Assembly (NCBI GenBank): GCA_017398045.1
Contig: JAFQHI010000016.1
Location: 1-58,789, forward strand
DNA length: 58,789 nt
From: Alistipes sp.
GTDB lineage: Bacteria; Bacteroidota; Bacteroidia; Bacteroidales; Rikenellaceae
Direction: 5' to 3'
Shown: one piece after another, positions 16,827 through 24,972 of the stretch
How positions within the stretch are numbered: the first letter of the stretch is position 1
Layout: every line of letters begins with the position of its first letter
Position numbers and translations under genes: made by a program
Notes under the pieces: generated by a model
Told to the model about the DNA's origin: nothing
What the model saw: only the letters and a program-made list of their open reading frames with translations
Database searches by the model: none

Positions 16827-18251
16827 ATGACAGCAAAACACTTTTTGGCCGTTGACCTGGGTGCAACCAGTGGCCGCGTGATTTTGGCAACCCTCACCGA
16901 CGAAAAGCTCGATTTGGAGGTGTTGCATCGTTTCCCCAATCGCCTGATTGAGGTGGGCGGTAAGTATTTTTGGAACATCTACGCCCTTTACGAGGATATT
17001 CTGCAAGGTCTTACCGAGGCCGGTAAGCGGAAGGTGGAGATTTGTTCGATTGGTATCGATACGTGGGGTGTCGATTTTGTCCATGTGGCTGAAGATGGCA
17101 CGCTCTGCGGCCTGCCGCGTGCCTATCGTGACCCCTACACGAACGGCATTCCCGAGGAGTATTTCGAGAAGCTCTCGCGCAAGGAGGTCTATGACCGCAC
17201 GGGTATCCAAATCATGAACTTCAACTCGCTCTTCCAGCTCTATGCCCAGCAGAAGGAGGGGTCGTCGGCCCTGAAGAGCGGCTCGAAGATTCTCTTTATG
17301 CCCGATGCGCTGTCTTACCTGCTGACGGGCAACAAGGTGTGCGAATATACGATTCTTTCGACCTCGCAATTCATGAATCCCCGCACGAAGCAGGTGGATG
17401 AGGAGTTGTTGCAGGTGGCCGGTGTCGATAAGGCGCGTTTCCCCGAGGTGGTGATGCCCGGCACGGTGGTCGGCACGCTGACTCCGTCGATTGGACAATC
17501 GACCGGCCTGGGTGCTGTACCTGTGGTGGCTGTAGCCGGCCACGATACGGGTTCGGCTGTTGCGGCTGTTCCGGCCGAGGATGAGGGCTTTGCCTACCTC
17601 TCGTCGGGTACCTGGTCGCTGATGGGTGTCGAGCTGAAGGAGCCGGAGATTACCGCGGAGTCGTTCGCCATGAATTTTACGAACGAGGGCGGCGTGGATG
17701 GTACGACCCGCTTCCTGAAGAATATTACCGGTATGTGGCTCTTGGAGCAGTGTCGTGCCGTCTGGAAGAAGGAGGGTAAGGAGTACTCCTATCCCGAGAT
17801 TATGCAGATGATGCAGACTACCTCTGCGTCGGTCGATGTGATTAACCCCGATGCTCCGGAGTTTGCCGCCCCGACCAATATGCCGGAGGCTATTCGCGCC
17901 TATTGCGTAGCCAACTCGCTGACCGTTCCCGAAGGCGATGCACAACTTATCCGCCTGATTTTCGATTCGCTGGCCGCGAAGTATGCCGAGGTGCTTGCTA
18001 AGTTGCAGCAGGTGGCTCCCTTTGAGATTAAGACCCTGCACGTGATTGGCGGTGGTGCGCAGAACGATTTGTTGAACCAGATGACCTCGGATGCCTGCGG
18101 TATTCCGGTTGTGGCCGGTCCGTCGGAGGCTACGGCACTGGGCAACGTAATGGTTCAGGCACGCGCTGCCGGTCTGGTTGGTTCGCTTGAGGAGATGCGT
18201 CGCTACATCCTCCGCTCGATTGAGACCAAACGCTACGAACCGCGCAAGTAA
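16827..18251 (+). CDS. rhaB: L-rhamnulokinase
   Basis: This 474-aa FGGY-type kinase begins FLAVDLGATSGRVILATL, the phosphate-1 motif characteristic of rhamnulokinase. It also has GIDTWGVDFVHVAEDG, the adenosine-loop GHDTGSAVAAVPA, SSGTWSLMGVEL and a C-terminal IGGGAQNDLLNQMTSDA. It phosphorylates L-rhamnulose to L-rhamnulose-1-phosphate with ATP in the cytoplasm. It is the first gene of a five-gene operon, 58 bp ahead of the isomerase. Length is normal. In Bacteroides naming this is rhaK. Confidence 0.95.
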   Translation: MTAKHFLAVDLGATSGRVILATLTDEKLDLEVLHRFPNRLIEVGGKYFWNIYALYEDILQGLTEAGKRKVEICSIGIDTWGVDFVHVAEDGTLCGLPRAYRDPYTNGIPEEYFEKLSRKEVYDRTGIQIMNFNSLFQLYAQQKEGSSALKSGSKILFMPDALSYLLTGNKVCEYTILSTSQFMNPRTKQVDEELLQVAGVDKARFPEVVMPGTVVGTLTPSIGQSTGLGAVPVVAVAGHDTGSAVAAVPAEDEGFAYLSSGTWSLMGVELKEPEITAESFAMNFTNEGGVDGTTRFLKNITGMWLLEQCRAVWKKEGKEYSYPEIMQMMQTTSASVDVINPDAPEFAAPTNMPEAIRAYCVANSLTVPEGDAQLIRLIFDSLAAKYAEVLAKLQQVAPFEIKTLHVIGGGAQNDLLNQMTSDACGIPVVAGPSEATALGNVMVQARAAGLVGSLEEMRRYILRSIETKRYEPRK

Positions 18252-18309
18252 AAAAAACGAGAAAATACCTATTATTAAAGAACATTAACCTATAATAATC
18301 TAATACAGT

Positions 18310-19566
18310 ATGAAAACAGAACTGATTCAGAAGGCGTATGAAATCGCCAAAGAGCGTTATGCCGCCATTGGTATCGACACGGATGCCGTGCTTGAGCAAC
18401 TTCAGAAAATTTCGTTGTCGCTGCACTGCTGGCAGGCCGACGACGTAGTTGGTTTTGAGCCGAAAGCCGGTGCTTTGTCGGGTGGTATCCAGACGACGGG
18501 TAACTATCCGGGTCGCGCTCGTAACATCGACGAGTTGCGTCAGGATGTCCTGAAGGCTGCTTCGCTCATTCCGGGTAAGCACCGTCTGAACCTGCATGAG
18601 ATTTACGGTGACTTCGGTGATAAGTTCGTGGACCGTAACGAGGTGGAGCCTTGCCACTTCCAGTCGTGGATGGATTGGGCGAAGGCCAACGATATGAAGC
18701 TCGACTTCAACTCGACCTCCTTCTCGCACCCCAAGTCGGGCGATTTGTCGCTCTCGAATCCCGACCCCGAGATTCGCAATTTCTGGATTGAGCATACGAA
18801 GCGTTGCCGTGCCGTTGCCGAGGCAATGGGTGTGGCACAGGGCGACCCCTGTATCATGAACGTATGGGTACACGACGGTTCGAAGGATTTGACCGTGAAT
18901 CGTATGTACTACCGTGAGCTGTTGAAGGATTCGCTGGACCAGATTTTCGCTACCGAGTATAAGAACATGAAGGACTGCATCGAGTCGAAGGTATTCGGTA
19001 TCGGTCTGGAGAGCTACACGGTTGGTTCGAACGACTTCTACATCGGCTATGGTGCTTCGCGCGGCAAGATGGTAACCCTCGATACGGGTCACTTCCACCC
19101 GACGGAGAGCATCGGTGATAAGATTTCGTCGCTCTTGCTCTACACGCCCGAGGTGATGTTGCACGTTTCGCGTCCCGTGCGCTGGGATTCGGACCACGTA
19201 ACGATTATCAACGACGAGACCCTCGAGCTGTGCAAGGAGATTACCCGTTGCAACGCCCTGGATAAGGTACACATCGGTTTGGACTACTTCGATGCTTCGA
19301 TTAACCGCATCGGTGCCTACGTGATTGGTTCGCGTGCTACGCAGAAGTGTATGTTGCAGGCCCTCTTGGAGCCGATTGAGACGTTGCGTGCGTATGAGCT
19401 GTCGGGCAAGGGCTTCGAGCGTCTGGCTCTGTTGGAGGAGTGCAAGTCGCTGCCTTGGAACGCTGTATGGGATATGTTCTGCTTGAAGAACGACGTACCC
19501 GTGGGCGAGGAGTTTATTGCCGACGTACAGAAGTACGAGCAGGAGGTAACCTCGAAGCGTAACTAA
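18310..19566 (+). CDS. rhaA: L-rhamnose isomerase
   Basis: This 418-aa TIM-barrel enzyme has family stretches such as SLHCWQADDVVGFE, GGIQTTGNYPGRA, KLDFNSTSFSHPKSGDLSL, TLDTGHFHPTE and GLDYFDASINRIGAYVIGSR. These carry the His, Asp and Glu residues that bind the two metal ions. It converts L-rhamnose to L-rhamnulose, the first step of the pathway. It lies between rhaB and the lactaldehyde reductase with gaps of 58 and 33 bp. In Bacteroides naming this is rhaI. Confidence 0.95.
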   Translation: MKTELIQKAYEIAKERYAAIGIDTDAVLEQLQKISLSLHCWQADDVVGFEPKAGALSGGIQTTGNYPGRARNIDELRQDVLKAASLIPGKHRLNLHEIYGDFGDKFVDRNEVEPCHFQSWMDWAKANDMKLDFNSTSFSHPKSGDLSLSNPDPEIRNFWIEHTKRCRAVAEAMGVAQGDPCIMNVWVHDGSKDLTVNRMYYRELLKDSLDQIFATEYKNMKDCIESKVFGIGLESYTVGSNDFYIGYGASRGKMVTLDTGHFHPTESIGDKISSLLLYTPEVMLHVSRPVRWDSDHVTIINDETLELCKEITRCNALDKVHIGLDYFDASINRIGAYVIGSRATQKCMLQALLEPIETLRAYELSGKGFERLALLEECKSLPWNAVWDMFCLKNDVPVGEEFIADVQKYEQEVTSKRN

Positions 19567-19599
19567 TCGAACGAATTAACCTACTAACGAACTTTAAGT

Positions 19600-20754
19600 A
19601 TGTATCGTATTGTATTGAACGAGACCTCGTACTATGGTGCAGGTTGCCGCTCGGTGATTGCCGACGAGATTAAGAAGCGTGGCTACAAGAAGGCGATGCT
19701 TATCACGGATAAGGACCTCGTGAAGTTTGGCGTAGCTGCCAAGGTCGAGGAGGTGCTGAAGGGTGCCGATATTCCCTATGAGGTATTCTCGGATATTAAG
19801 CCCAACCCGACGATTAAGAATGTGCTGGATGCGCTGGCCGCTTTCCAGGCTTCGGGTGCAGAGTGCATCGTTGCTTTGGGTGGTGGTTCGTCGATTGATA
19901 CGGCCAAGGCTGTGGGTGTGATTAACAACAACCCCGAGTTTATCGATGTTCGTTCGTTGGAGGGTGTTGCTCCGACGAAGAATCGTGCCGTTCCTACGTT
20001 TGCGCTGCCGACGACGGCCGGTACGGCTGCCGAGGTGACGATTAACTACGTGATTACGGACGAGGAGAACAAGAAGAAGATGGTTTGCGTGGACCCGAAC
20101 GATATTCCGATGTGTTCGGTTATCGACTGCGAGCTGATGATGTCGATGCCGAAGGGCCTGACCGCTTCGACCGGTATGGATGCCCTGACGCACGCCATCG
20201 AGAGCTACATTACGCCCGGTGCCTGGACCATGAGCGATATGTTCGAGGAGAAGGCTATCGAGCTGATTCACCAGCACCTCTACAATGCCGTGCAGAACGG
20301 TCAGGATGTGGTTGCTCGTGAGGGCATGGCCAACGCGCAGTATATTGCCGGTATGGGCTTCTCGAATGTGGGCTTGGGTATCGTACACTCGATGGCTCAC
20401 CCGCTGGGTGCCTTCTACGATACGCCGCACGGTGTGGCTAACGCCCTGCTGTTGCCCTACGTGATGGAGTACAACGCCGAGTCGCCCGCCAAGCCGAAGT
20501 ATCTCGGCATTGCCAAGGCAATGGGTGTTGATACGACCGGTATGTCGGAGGATGAGGGTGTAAAGGCCGCTATCGAGGCCGTGAAGGCTCTCTCGATTAG
20601 CATCAATATTCCGCAGCGTCTGTCGGAGATTGGTGTGAAGAAAGAGGATTTGCACGACCTGGCTGTGGCCGCCTTCAACGATGTCTGCACGGGTGGTAAC
20701 CCGCGTCCGACGTCGGTCGAGGAGATTGAGGCCCTCTATAACATCGCCTACTAA
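19600..20754 (+). CDS. fucO: Lactaldehyde reductase (Fe-dependent alcohol dehydrogenase)
   Basis: This 384-aa group III alcohol dehydrogenase carries the NAD-binding ALGGGSSIDTAKAVG and the iron ligands of FucO: Asp and His in TGMDALTHAIESY, and two His in VHSMAHPLGAFYDTPHG. It reduces the L-lactaldehyde released by the aldolase to L-1,2-propanediol and regenerates NAD+ under anaerobic conditions. It is third in the operon, equivalent to rhaO in Bacteroides, where it comes last; here it lies between isomerase and permease. Confidence 0.92.
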   Translation: MYRIVLNETSYYGAGCRSVIADEIKKRGYKKAMLITDKDLVKFGVAAKVEEVLKGADIPYEVFSDIKPNPTIKNVLDALAAFQASGAECIVALGGGSSIDTAKAVGVINNNPEFIDVRSLEGVAPTKNRAVPTFALPTTAGTAAEVTINYVITDEENKKKMVCVDPNDIPMCSVIDCELMMSMPKGLTASTGMDALTHAIESYITPGAWTMSDMFEEKAIELIHQHLYNAVQNGQDVVAREGMANAQYIAGMGFSNVGLGIVHSMAHPLGAFYDTPHGVANALLLPYVMEYNAESPAKPKYLGIAKAMGVDTTGMSEDEGVKAAIEAVKALSISINIPQRLSEIGVKKEDLHDLAVAAFNDVCTGGNPRPTSVEEIEALYNIAY

Positions 20755-20765
20755 AAAACGGAACG

Positions 20766-21803
20766 ATGGAGATTCTGATTGGTCTTCTCATTATTGCCAT
20801 TGGTAGCTTCTGCCAGTCCAGCTCGTATGTGCCTATCAACAAGGTGCGCGAGTGGTCGTGGGAGAGCTTCTGGCTGACGCAGGGCATCTTCGCCTGGTTG
20901 GTTTTCCCCTTCCTGGGTGCCTTGTTGGCCGTCCCCGAGGGACATACGTTGGGTGAGCTGTTCCGCTCGGCCGACTCGTTCCGCGTGGCTATGACCGTTC
21001 TCTTCGGTGTGCTGTGGGGCGTGGGTGGCCTTACCTTCGGCCTCTCGATGCGCTACCTCGGTGTGGCTCTCGGCCAGTCGATTTCGCTGGGTACGTGTGC
21101 CGGTCTGGGTACGATTCTCGGCCCCGTGCTGCTCGATATCTTCTTCCCCGAGCTGAATGCCTTGCAGTCGCTTACGGCTGCCGTGATTATCGGTGTGGTT
21201 GTGACGTTGCTCGGTATTGCCATTATCGGTGTGGCCGGTTCGATGAAGGCCGCCTCGCTGTCGGAGGAGGAGAAACAGGCCGCCGTGAAGGACTTCAACT
21301 TCCCGAAGGGTATCATGATTGCCCTCCTGGCCGGTTTTATGAGCGGCTGCTTCAACGTGGGTCTGGAGTTCGGTAAGGAGATTAACTTTGGTGAATTGAC
21401 CGACCCGATGTTCCGCACGCTGCCCGCTACGTTGCTCATTACCCTTGGCGGTTTCTGCACCAATGCGGTTTACTGCTTGTGGCAGAACTGGAAGAACAAG
21501 ACCTTCTCGGATTACGGCAAGAAGGAGCTGTGGGTGAACAACATCCTCTTCTGCGCCTTGGCCGGTGGTCTGTGGTACTCGCAGTTCTTCGGACTCTCGC
21601 TCGGTCGCAGTTTCTTCGAGCCGGGTGGTGTGATGGACACGTTGTCGTTCTGTATTCTGATGGCACTCAATGTCACCTTCTCGAACGTATGGGGCATCGT
21701 GCTGAAGGAGTGGAAAGGTTGTTCGAAAAAGACCATTACGGTGCTGGTGATTGGCATCGTGGTGCTGATTGCTTCGACCTTTATCCCCGAATTGTTAAAG
21801 TAA
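20766..21803 (+). CDS. rhaT: L-rhamnose/H+ symporter RhaT
   Basis: This 345-aa protein has about ten hydrophobic spans and is a drug/metabolite-superfamily transporter of the RhaT type: IGLLIIAIGSFCQSSSYVPI at the N-terminus, GGLTFGLSMRYLGVALGQS with SLGTCAGLGTILGPVL, and LAGFMSGCFNVGLEFG in the second half. It imports L-rhamnose with protons across the inner membrane. It starts 11 bp after fucO and ends 20 bp before the aldolase gene, so it is within the operon. No SusC/D pair is nearby, so outer-membrane uptake must be elsewhere. Confidence 0.93.
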   Translation: MEILIGLLIIAIGSFCQSSSYVPINKVREWSWESFWLTQGIFAWLVFPFLGALLAVPEGHTLGELFRSADSFRVAMTVLFGVLWGVGGLTFGLSMRYLGVALGQSISLGTCAGLGTILGPVLLDIFFPELNALQSLTAAVIIGVVVTLLGIAIIGVAGSMKAASLSEEEKQAAVKDFNFPKGIMIALLAGFMSGCFNVGLEFGKEINFGELTDPMFRTLPATLLITLGGFCTNAVYCLWQNWKNKTFSDYGKKELWVNNILFCALAGGLWYSQFFGLSLGRSFFEPGGVMDTLSFCILMALNVTFSNVWGIVLKEWKGCSKKTITVLVIGIVVLIASTFIPELLK

Positions 21804-21823
21804 TATCTAATTGGTAAAAGAAG

Positions 21824-22627
21824 ATGAAAAGTATTTTGGAGAATCGTCCCGCGCTGAAAGCCGAGATTGAGAAGGTGGCCGAAGTGGCCGGTTATCTCTG
21901 GCAGAAGGGTTGGGCCGAGCGTAACGGTGGTAATATTACGGTCAATGTGACGGAGTATGTCGATGACGAGATTCGTCAGATGCCCGCCATTTCGGAGGCC
22001 TATCCGATTGGTACGACCGTTCCCGCACTGAAGGGTTGCTACTTCTATTGCAAGGGTACGAACCGTCGTATGCGCGACCTGGCTCGTTGGCCGATGGAGA
22101 ACGGTTCGATTGTTCGCATTTTGGACGACTGCGCTTCGTATGTCATTATTGCCGACAATCCGGTGAAGCCGACGTCGGAGATTGCTGCCCACCTCTCGAT
22201 GCACAACCAGATGGTCGAGAAGGGCAAGGGCTACAAGGCCGCCGTGCATACCCACCCGATTGATTTGGTGGCTATGACCCACAACCCGAAGTTCCTTGAG
22301 AAGGACGTCTTGACGAACCTCTTGTGGAGCATGATTCCCGAGACGCGCGCCTTCTGCCCGAAGGGCCTGGGTATTGTCCCCTACAAGATGCCCTCGTCGG
22401 TTGAGCTGGCCGATGCCACGATTGAGCAGTTGGAGGAGTACGACGTAGTGATGTGGGAGAAGCACGGTGTTTGCGCCGTGGGTCCCGATATCATGGAGGC
22501 CTTCGACCAGGTGGATGTACTCTCGAAGGCTGCCCAGATTTACCTTACGGCCAAGTCGATGGGCTTCGAGCCGACGGGTACGACCCAGGAGCAGATGTTG
22601 GAGTTGCAGCGAGCCTTCAACCTCTAA
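21824..22627 (+). CDS. rhaD: L-rhamnulose-1-phosphate aldolase
   Basis: This 267-aa class II aldolase has the zinc ligands H142 and H144 in AAVHTHPIDLVA and H214 in MWEKHGVCAVGPD, and a conserved Glu near 119 (KPTSEIAAHLSMHN). WAERNGGNITVNVTE is the substrate-phosphate loop. It splits L-rhamnulose-1-phosphate into dihydroxyacetone phosphate and L-lactaldehyde, feeding glycolysis and the reductase encoded two genes upstream. It is the last gene of the operon and is followed by a strong terminator. Confidence 0.94.
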   Translation: MKSILENRPALKAEIEKVAEVAGYLWQKGWAERNGGNITVNVTEYVDDEIRQMPAISEAYPIGTTVPALKGCYFYCKGTNRRMRDLARWPMENGSIVRILDDCASYVIIADNPVKPTSEIAAHLSMHNQMVEKGKGYKAAVHTHPIDLVAMTHNPKFLEKDVLTNLLWSMIPETRAFCPKGLGIVPYKMPSSVELADATIEQLEEYDVVMWEKHGVCAVGPDIMEAFDQVDVLSKAAQIYLTAKSMGFEPTGTTQEQMLELQRAFNL

Positions 22628-22649
22628 CAGCACGCAATGTTTTTTCGAA

Positions 22650-22684
22650 GGATGTTCCCCCGAGCGGGGAGCATCCTTTTTTTT
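22650..22684 (+). terminator. Terminator of the rhamnose operon
   Basis: GGATGtTCCCC and GGGGAgCATCC pair around a short loop, followed by eight T. It lies about 22 bp after the rhaD stop. Confidence 0.9.
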
Positions 22685-22760
22685 GCGGTGCAGTGTCCGA
22701 TTTGTGCAAAAGTGGTTGAAAAAATCACCATTCAACCGTTACAAGGAGGTCGAAAATTCG

Positions 22761-22768
22761 TATCTTTG
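22761..22768 (+). promoter_or_regulatory. -7 element of the DUF1846 gene
   Basis: TATCTTTG, an exact TAnnTTTG, 22 bp before the ATG at 22790. The -33 half is weak. It shows that in-frame ATGs upstream of about 22775 cannot be the start. Confidence 0.6.
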
Positions 22769-22789
22769 TGGCTTAAAAGGATGTTTCGT

Positions 22790-24253
22790 ATGAGAAAAGG
22801 TTTCGATAACGACAAGTATCTGAAGATTCAGTCCGAGCAGATTAAAAAGCGCATCGGTGAATTTGGTGATAAACTCTATTTGGAGTTTGGCGGAAAACTC
22901 TTCGACGACTACCACGCCAGCCGTGTGTTGCCCGGCTTCCTGCCCGATAGTAAGCTCCAGATGTTGTTGCAACTACGTGACTATGCCGAGATTGTGTTGG
23001 TCATCAGTGCCATCGACATCGAGAAGAATAAGATGCGCAGCGACCTCGGCATCACCTACGACGAGGATGTGTTGCGCCTTCGTGGTGAGTTTGAGAGTGC
23101 CGGTCTCTATGCCGGTGGGGTGGTGATAACCCACTACAACGGTCAGTCGAGTGCCGATGCCTATCGCAAACGTCTGGAGCGTCTCGGCATCAAGGTCTAT
23201 TACCATTATACGATTGAGGGCTATCCCCACAATGTGGCTCTGATTGATTCGGAGGAGGGTTTCGGTCGCAACGATTATGTCGAGACGGAGCGTCCGCTGG
23301 TGATTGTGACGGCCCCCGGCCCCGGTAGTGGCAAGATGGCGGTCTGCCTCAGCCAGCTCTATCAGGAGAATCGTCGCGGCATCAAAGCCGGCTATGCCAA
23401 GTTCGAGACCTTCCCCGTGTGGAATCTGCCGCTCAAACACCCCGTGAATATCGCCTATGAGGCTGCAACGGCCGATTTGAACGACGTCAATATGATTGAC
23501 CCGCTCCACCTGGAGAATTACGGCGAGGTAGCCGTGACCTACAACCGCGATTTGGAGATTTTCCCCGTGCTGAATGCCATTTTCGAGGGCATCTATGGCG
23601 AAAGTCCCTATAAGTCGCCGACGGATATGGGTGTCAATATGATTGGCTATTGCATGAGCGATGAAGATGTATGTTGCAATGCGGCCCGTGAGGAGATTAT
23701 CCGTCGCTACTACTACGCGCTCTGCAAGTTGGCCGAGAAGGGCGACAATGAGCATGAGGTGAATAAGATTGCCCTGATTATGAAGCAGGCAAAGCTGACT
23801 ACCGAGTACCGTCGTCCGACGGTGGCTGCACATGAGCGTCGAGAGCTGTGTGGCGGTGGCGCGACGGCTGCCATTGAGTTGTTGGACGGTACGATTATCA
23901 CCGCGCGCACCAGTTCGCTCTTGGGGTCGAGTGCCGCTTTGTTGCTCAACGCTACGAAGTATCTGGCCGGTATCCCGCATGATAAGAAACTCATTGCCGA
24001 GGATTTGATTGCTCCGATTCAGAAGACCAAGGTAGAGTATCTGCACGGCCATAATCCCCGCCTGCATACGGACGAGGTGCTGGTGGCCTTGTCGCTCTTG
24101 AGCAACCACGATCCCGATTGCCGTAAAGCCCTCGACCAACTGCCCAAGTTGAGAGGATGCCAGGTTCACTCAACGGTGATGTTGAGCGAGGTGGACCGCA
24201 AGATTTTCCACAAGCTCGGCATTGAGCTGACGTGCGACCCGCGCACCGAGTAG
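22790..24253 (+). CDS. DUF1846-family protein
   Basis: This 487-aa soluble protein starts with the family hallmark GFDNDKYLKIQ and YLEFGGKLFDDYHASRVLPG. A later P-loop-like APGPGSGKMAVCLSQLY (about 230) suggests nucleotide or phosphate binding. The family is widespread in anaerobic Firmicutes and Bacteroidota; a Streptococcus structure exists but the function is unknown. The ATG at 22790 is chosen because the family N-terminus starts there and the promoter is just upstream; the ATG at 22781 is nearly as good. The gene stands alone between two terminators. Confidence 0.85.
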   Translation: MRKGFDNDKYLKIQSEQIKKRIGEFGDKLYLEFGGKLFDDYHASRVLPGFLPDSKLQMLLQLRDYAEIVLVISAIDIEKNKMRSDLGITYDEDVLRLRGEFESAGLYAGGVVITHYNGQSSADAYRKRLERLGIKVYYHYTIEGYPHNVALIDSEEGFGRNDYVETERPLVIVTAPGPGSGKMAVCLSQLYQENRRGIKAGYAKFETFPVWNLPLKHPVNIAYEAATADLNDVNMIDPLHLENYGEVAVTYNRDLEIFPVLNAIFEGIYGESPYKSPTDMGVNMIGYCMSDEDVCCNAAREEIIRRYYYALCKLAEKGDNEHEVNKIALIMKQAKLTTEYRRPTVAAHERRELCGGGATAAIELLDGTIITARTSSLLGSSAALLLNATKYLAGIPHDKKLIAEDLIAPIQKTKVEYLHGHNPRLHTDEVLVALSLLSNHDPDCRKALDQLPKLRGCQVHSTVMLSEVDRKIFHKLGIELTCDPRTE

Positions 24254-24273
24254 GGTAGATTGCCCATGATAAG

Positions 24274-24307
24274 AAAACCACGCTTTTTTGGCGTGGTTTT
24301 TTTGTGG
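24274..24307 (+). terminator. Terminator of the DUF1846 gene
   Basis: AAAACCACGC and GCGTGGTTTT form a stem around TTTTTTG, followed by more T. It begins about 20 bp after the stop. Confidence 0.9.
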
Positions 24308-24315
24308 TGTGGAAA

Positions 24316-24468
24316 GAGGCTTAAGGGAACTTAAAATTGCTAAAGTTGCTTAAAGATACTTAAGGGGGCTTAAGGTGACTTAAAGTGACTTAAAGTGACT
24401 TAAAGGATTACGTTAAGAGAACCTTGCCCTTAAGCACCCTTAAGCCCCTTTAAGGCACCTTATACCAC
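24316..24468. repeat. 10-bp phased TTAA array with an inverted second arm
   Basis: From about 24320 to 24405, blocks of the form (G/A)CTTAA(A/G)gn recur every 10 bp for nine units, including ACTTAAAGTG twice exactly. After a short spacer (about 24406-24422) the same motif continues in inverted orientation (CCCTTAAGCA, CCCTTAAGCC, CCTTTAAGG) to about 24468. The exact 10-bp phase is close to one helical turn. It is not protein coding, and the two arms could pair as a long imperfect hairpin. Confidence 0.8.
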
Positions 24469-24482
24469 CTCCAGCCGCATTC

Positions 24483-24506
24483 CTGGCGGTGCGTAGGGGA
24501 CTCGAA
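24483..24506 (-). repeat. Duplicated 3' end of tRNA-Asp (att-like direct repeat)
   Basis: These 24 bases are identical to 24777-24800, which hold the CCA, acceptor strand and T-arm side of tRNA-Asp. The copy lies 294 bp away in the same orientation, downstream of the tRNA. This is the geometry left by integration of an element into a tRNA 3' end, but no integrase is present. Confidence 0.85.
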
Positions 24507-24515
24507 GCGAAGCTC

Positions 24516-24571
24516 GCGCGGATACAAAGCGCAGCCCATATAGGGCGAGCAATAAACACCATTATCCGCGC
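24516..24571. other. Inverted-repeat structure 1 beside the tRNA fragment
   Basis: GCGCGGATA (24516-24524) pairs perfectly with TATCCGCGC (24563-24571). A smaller GCCC/GGGC hairpin lies in between. The GCGGATA sequence recurs in the neighbouring cloverleaf stem. Confidence 0.7.
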
Positions 24572-24615
24572 AACCCCATTATAGTGAGAGTGACCTACGC
24601 CCGAGGGGGTGGATG

Positions 24616-24724
24616 TTTGCATGACCTGCCAAGGGCAGTGCGGATAGATGTGGTGTTCGCTTGGGCTTGCACGAAGGCGAATAGCCACATCTATCCGCAT
24701 CGCGCTGTAAGCGCGTCATGCAAA
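24616..24724. other. Cloverleaf-like nested inverted repeats of unknown function
   Basis: An outer stem TTTGCATGA (24616-24624) / TCATGCAAA (24716-24724) closes three internal arms. These are CTGCC/GGCAG (24626-24638), a perfect 14-bp GCGGATAGATGTGG/CCACATCTATCCGC (24640-24653, 24685-24698) extended by TTCGC/GCGAA, and CGCGCT/AGCGCG (24701-24715). Together they form a four-way junction. It lies between tRNA-Asp and the duplicated tRNA end. It has no tRNA-like conserved bases, so it is not a tRNA. Confidence 0.75.
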
Positions 24725-24745
24725 CCTACGTAGCCATACAACGAC

Positions 24746-24774
24746 AAAAAAAGGATGACCTTTCGATCATCCTT
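24746..24774 (-). terminator. Terminator of tRNA-Asp
   Basis: On the minus strand AAGGATGA / TCATCCTT with a T-run, starting 3 nt after the tRNA CCA end. It separates the tRNA from the cloverleaf region. Confidence 0.85.
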
Positions 24775-24777
24775 CTC

Positions 24778-24854
24778 TGGCGGTGCGTAGGGGACTCGAA
24801 CCCCTGACCCCGTGCGTGACAGGCACGTATTCTAACCAGCTGAACTAACGCACC
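24778..24854 (-). tRNA. tRNA-Asp (anticodon GTC), CCA encoded
   Basis: The minus strand folds as a standard cloverleaf. The acceptor is GGTGCGT/ACGCACC, the D-arm contains AGTTCAGCTGGTTAGAAT, and the anticodon stem CGTGC/GCACG holds the loop CTGTCAC with anticodon GTC. A 5-nt variable region precedes the T-arm AGGGG TTCGAGT CCCCT. The discriminator is G, as expected for Asp, and CCA is encoded. A terminator follows directly. Confidence 0.96.
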
Positions 24855-24922
24855 AGATTTAGAACCTTGCAACTCGGATTAGCGTTCTTTCGTTCGCCCT
24901 CGTTGTTCCCTCATTGCGATTG

Positions 24923-24953
24923 CAAAGGTAGTACAAAAAATTGAATCTGCAAG
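24923..24953 (-). promoter_or_regulatory. Promoter of tRNA-Asp
   Basis: On the minus strand TACCTTTG (24930-24923) matches TAnnTTTG, with CTTG (24953-24950) 19 bp upstream as a 3/4 -33. The primary transcript would start about 60 nt before the mature 5' end. Confidence 0.6.
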
Positions 24954-24972
24954 CGTTTTACAAACTTTTTTT

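Noticed and set aside
24316-24468. CRISPR-like array
   Set aside because: The period is 10 bp with no spacers and no cas genes.
24440-24700. 86-aa minus-strand frame across the tRNA fragment and cloverleaf
   Set aside because: It runs through inverted repeats and a tRNA fragment; no protein-like composition.
24616-24724. A second tRNA or tmRNA-like gene
   Set aside because: The cloverleaf has no T-loop TTCRA, no D-loop GG and no anticodon arm, so the shape is only superficial.
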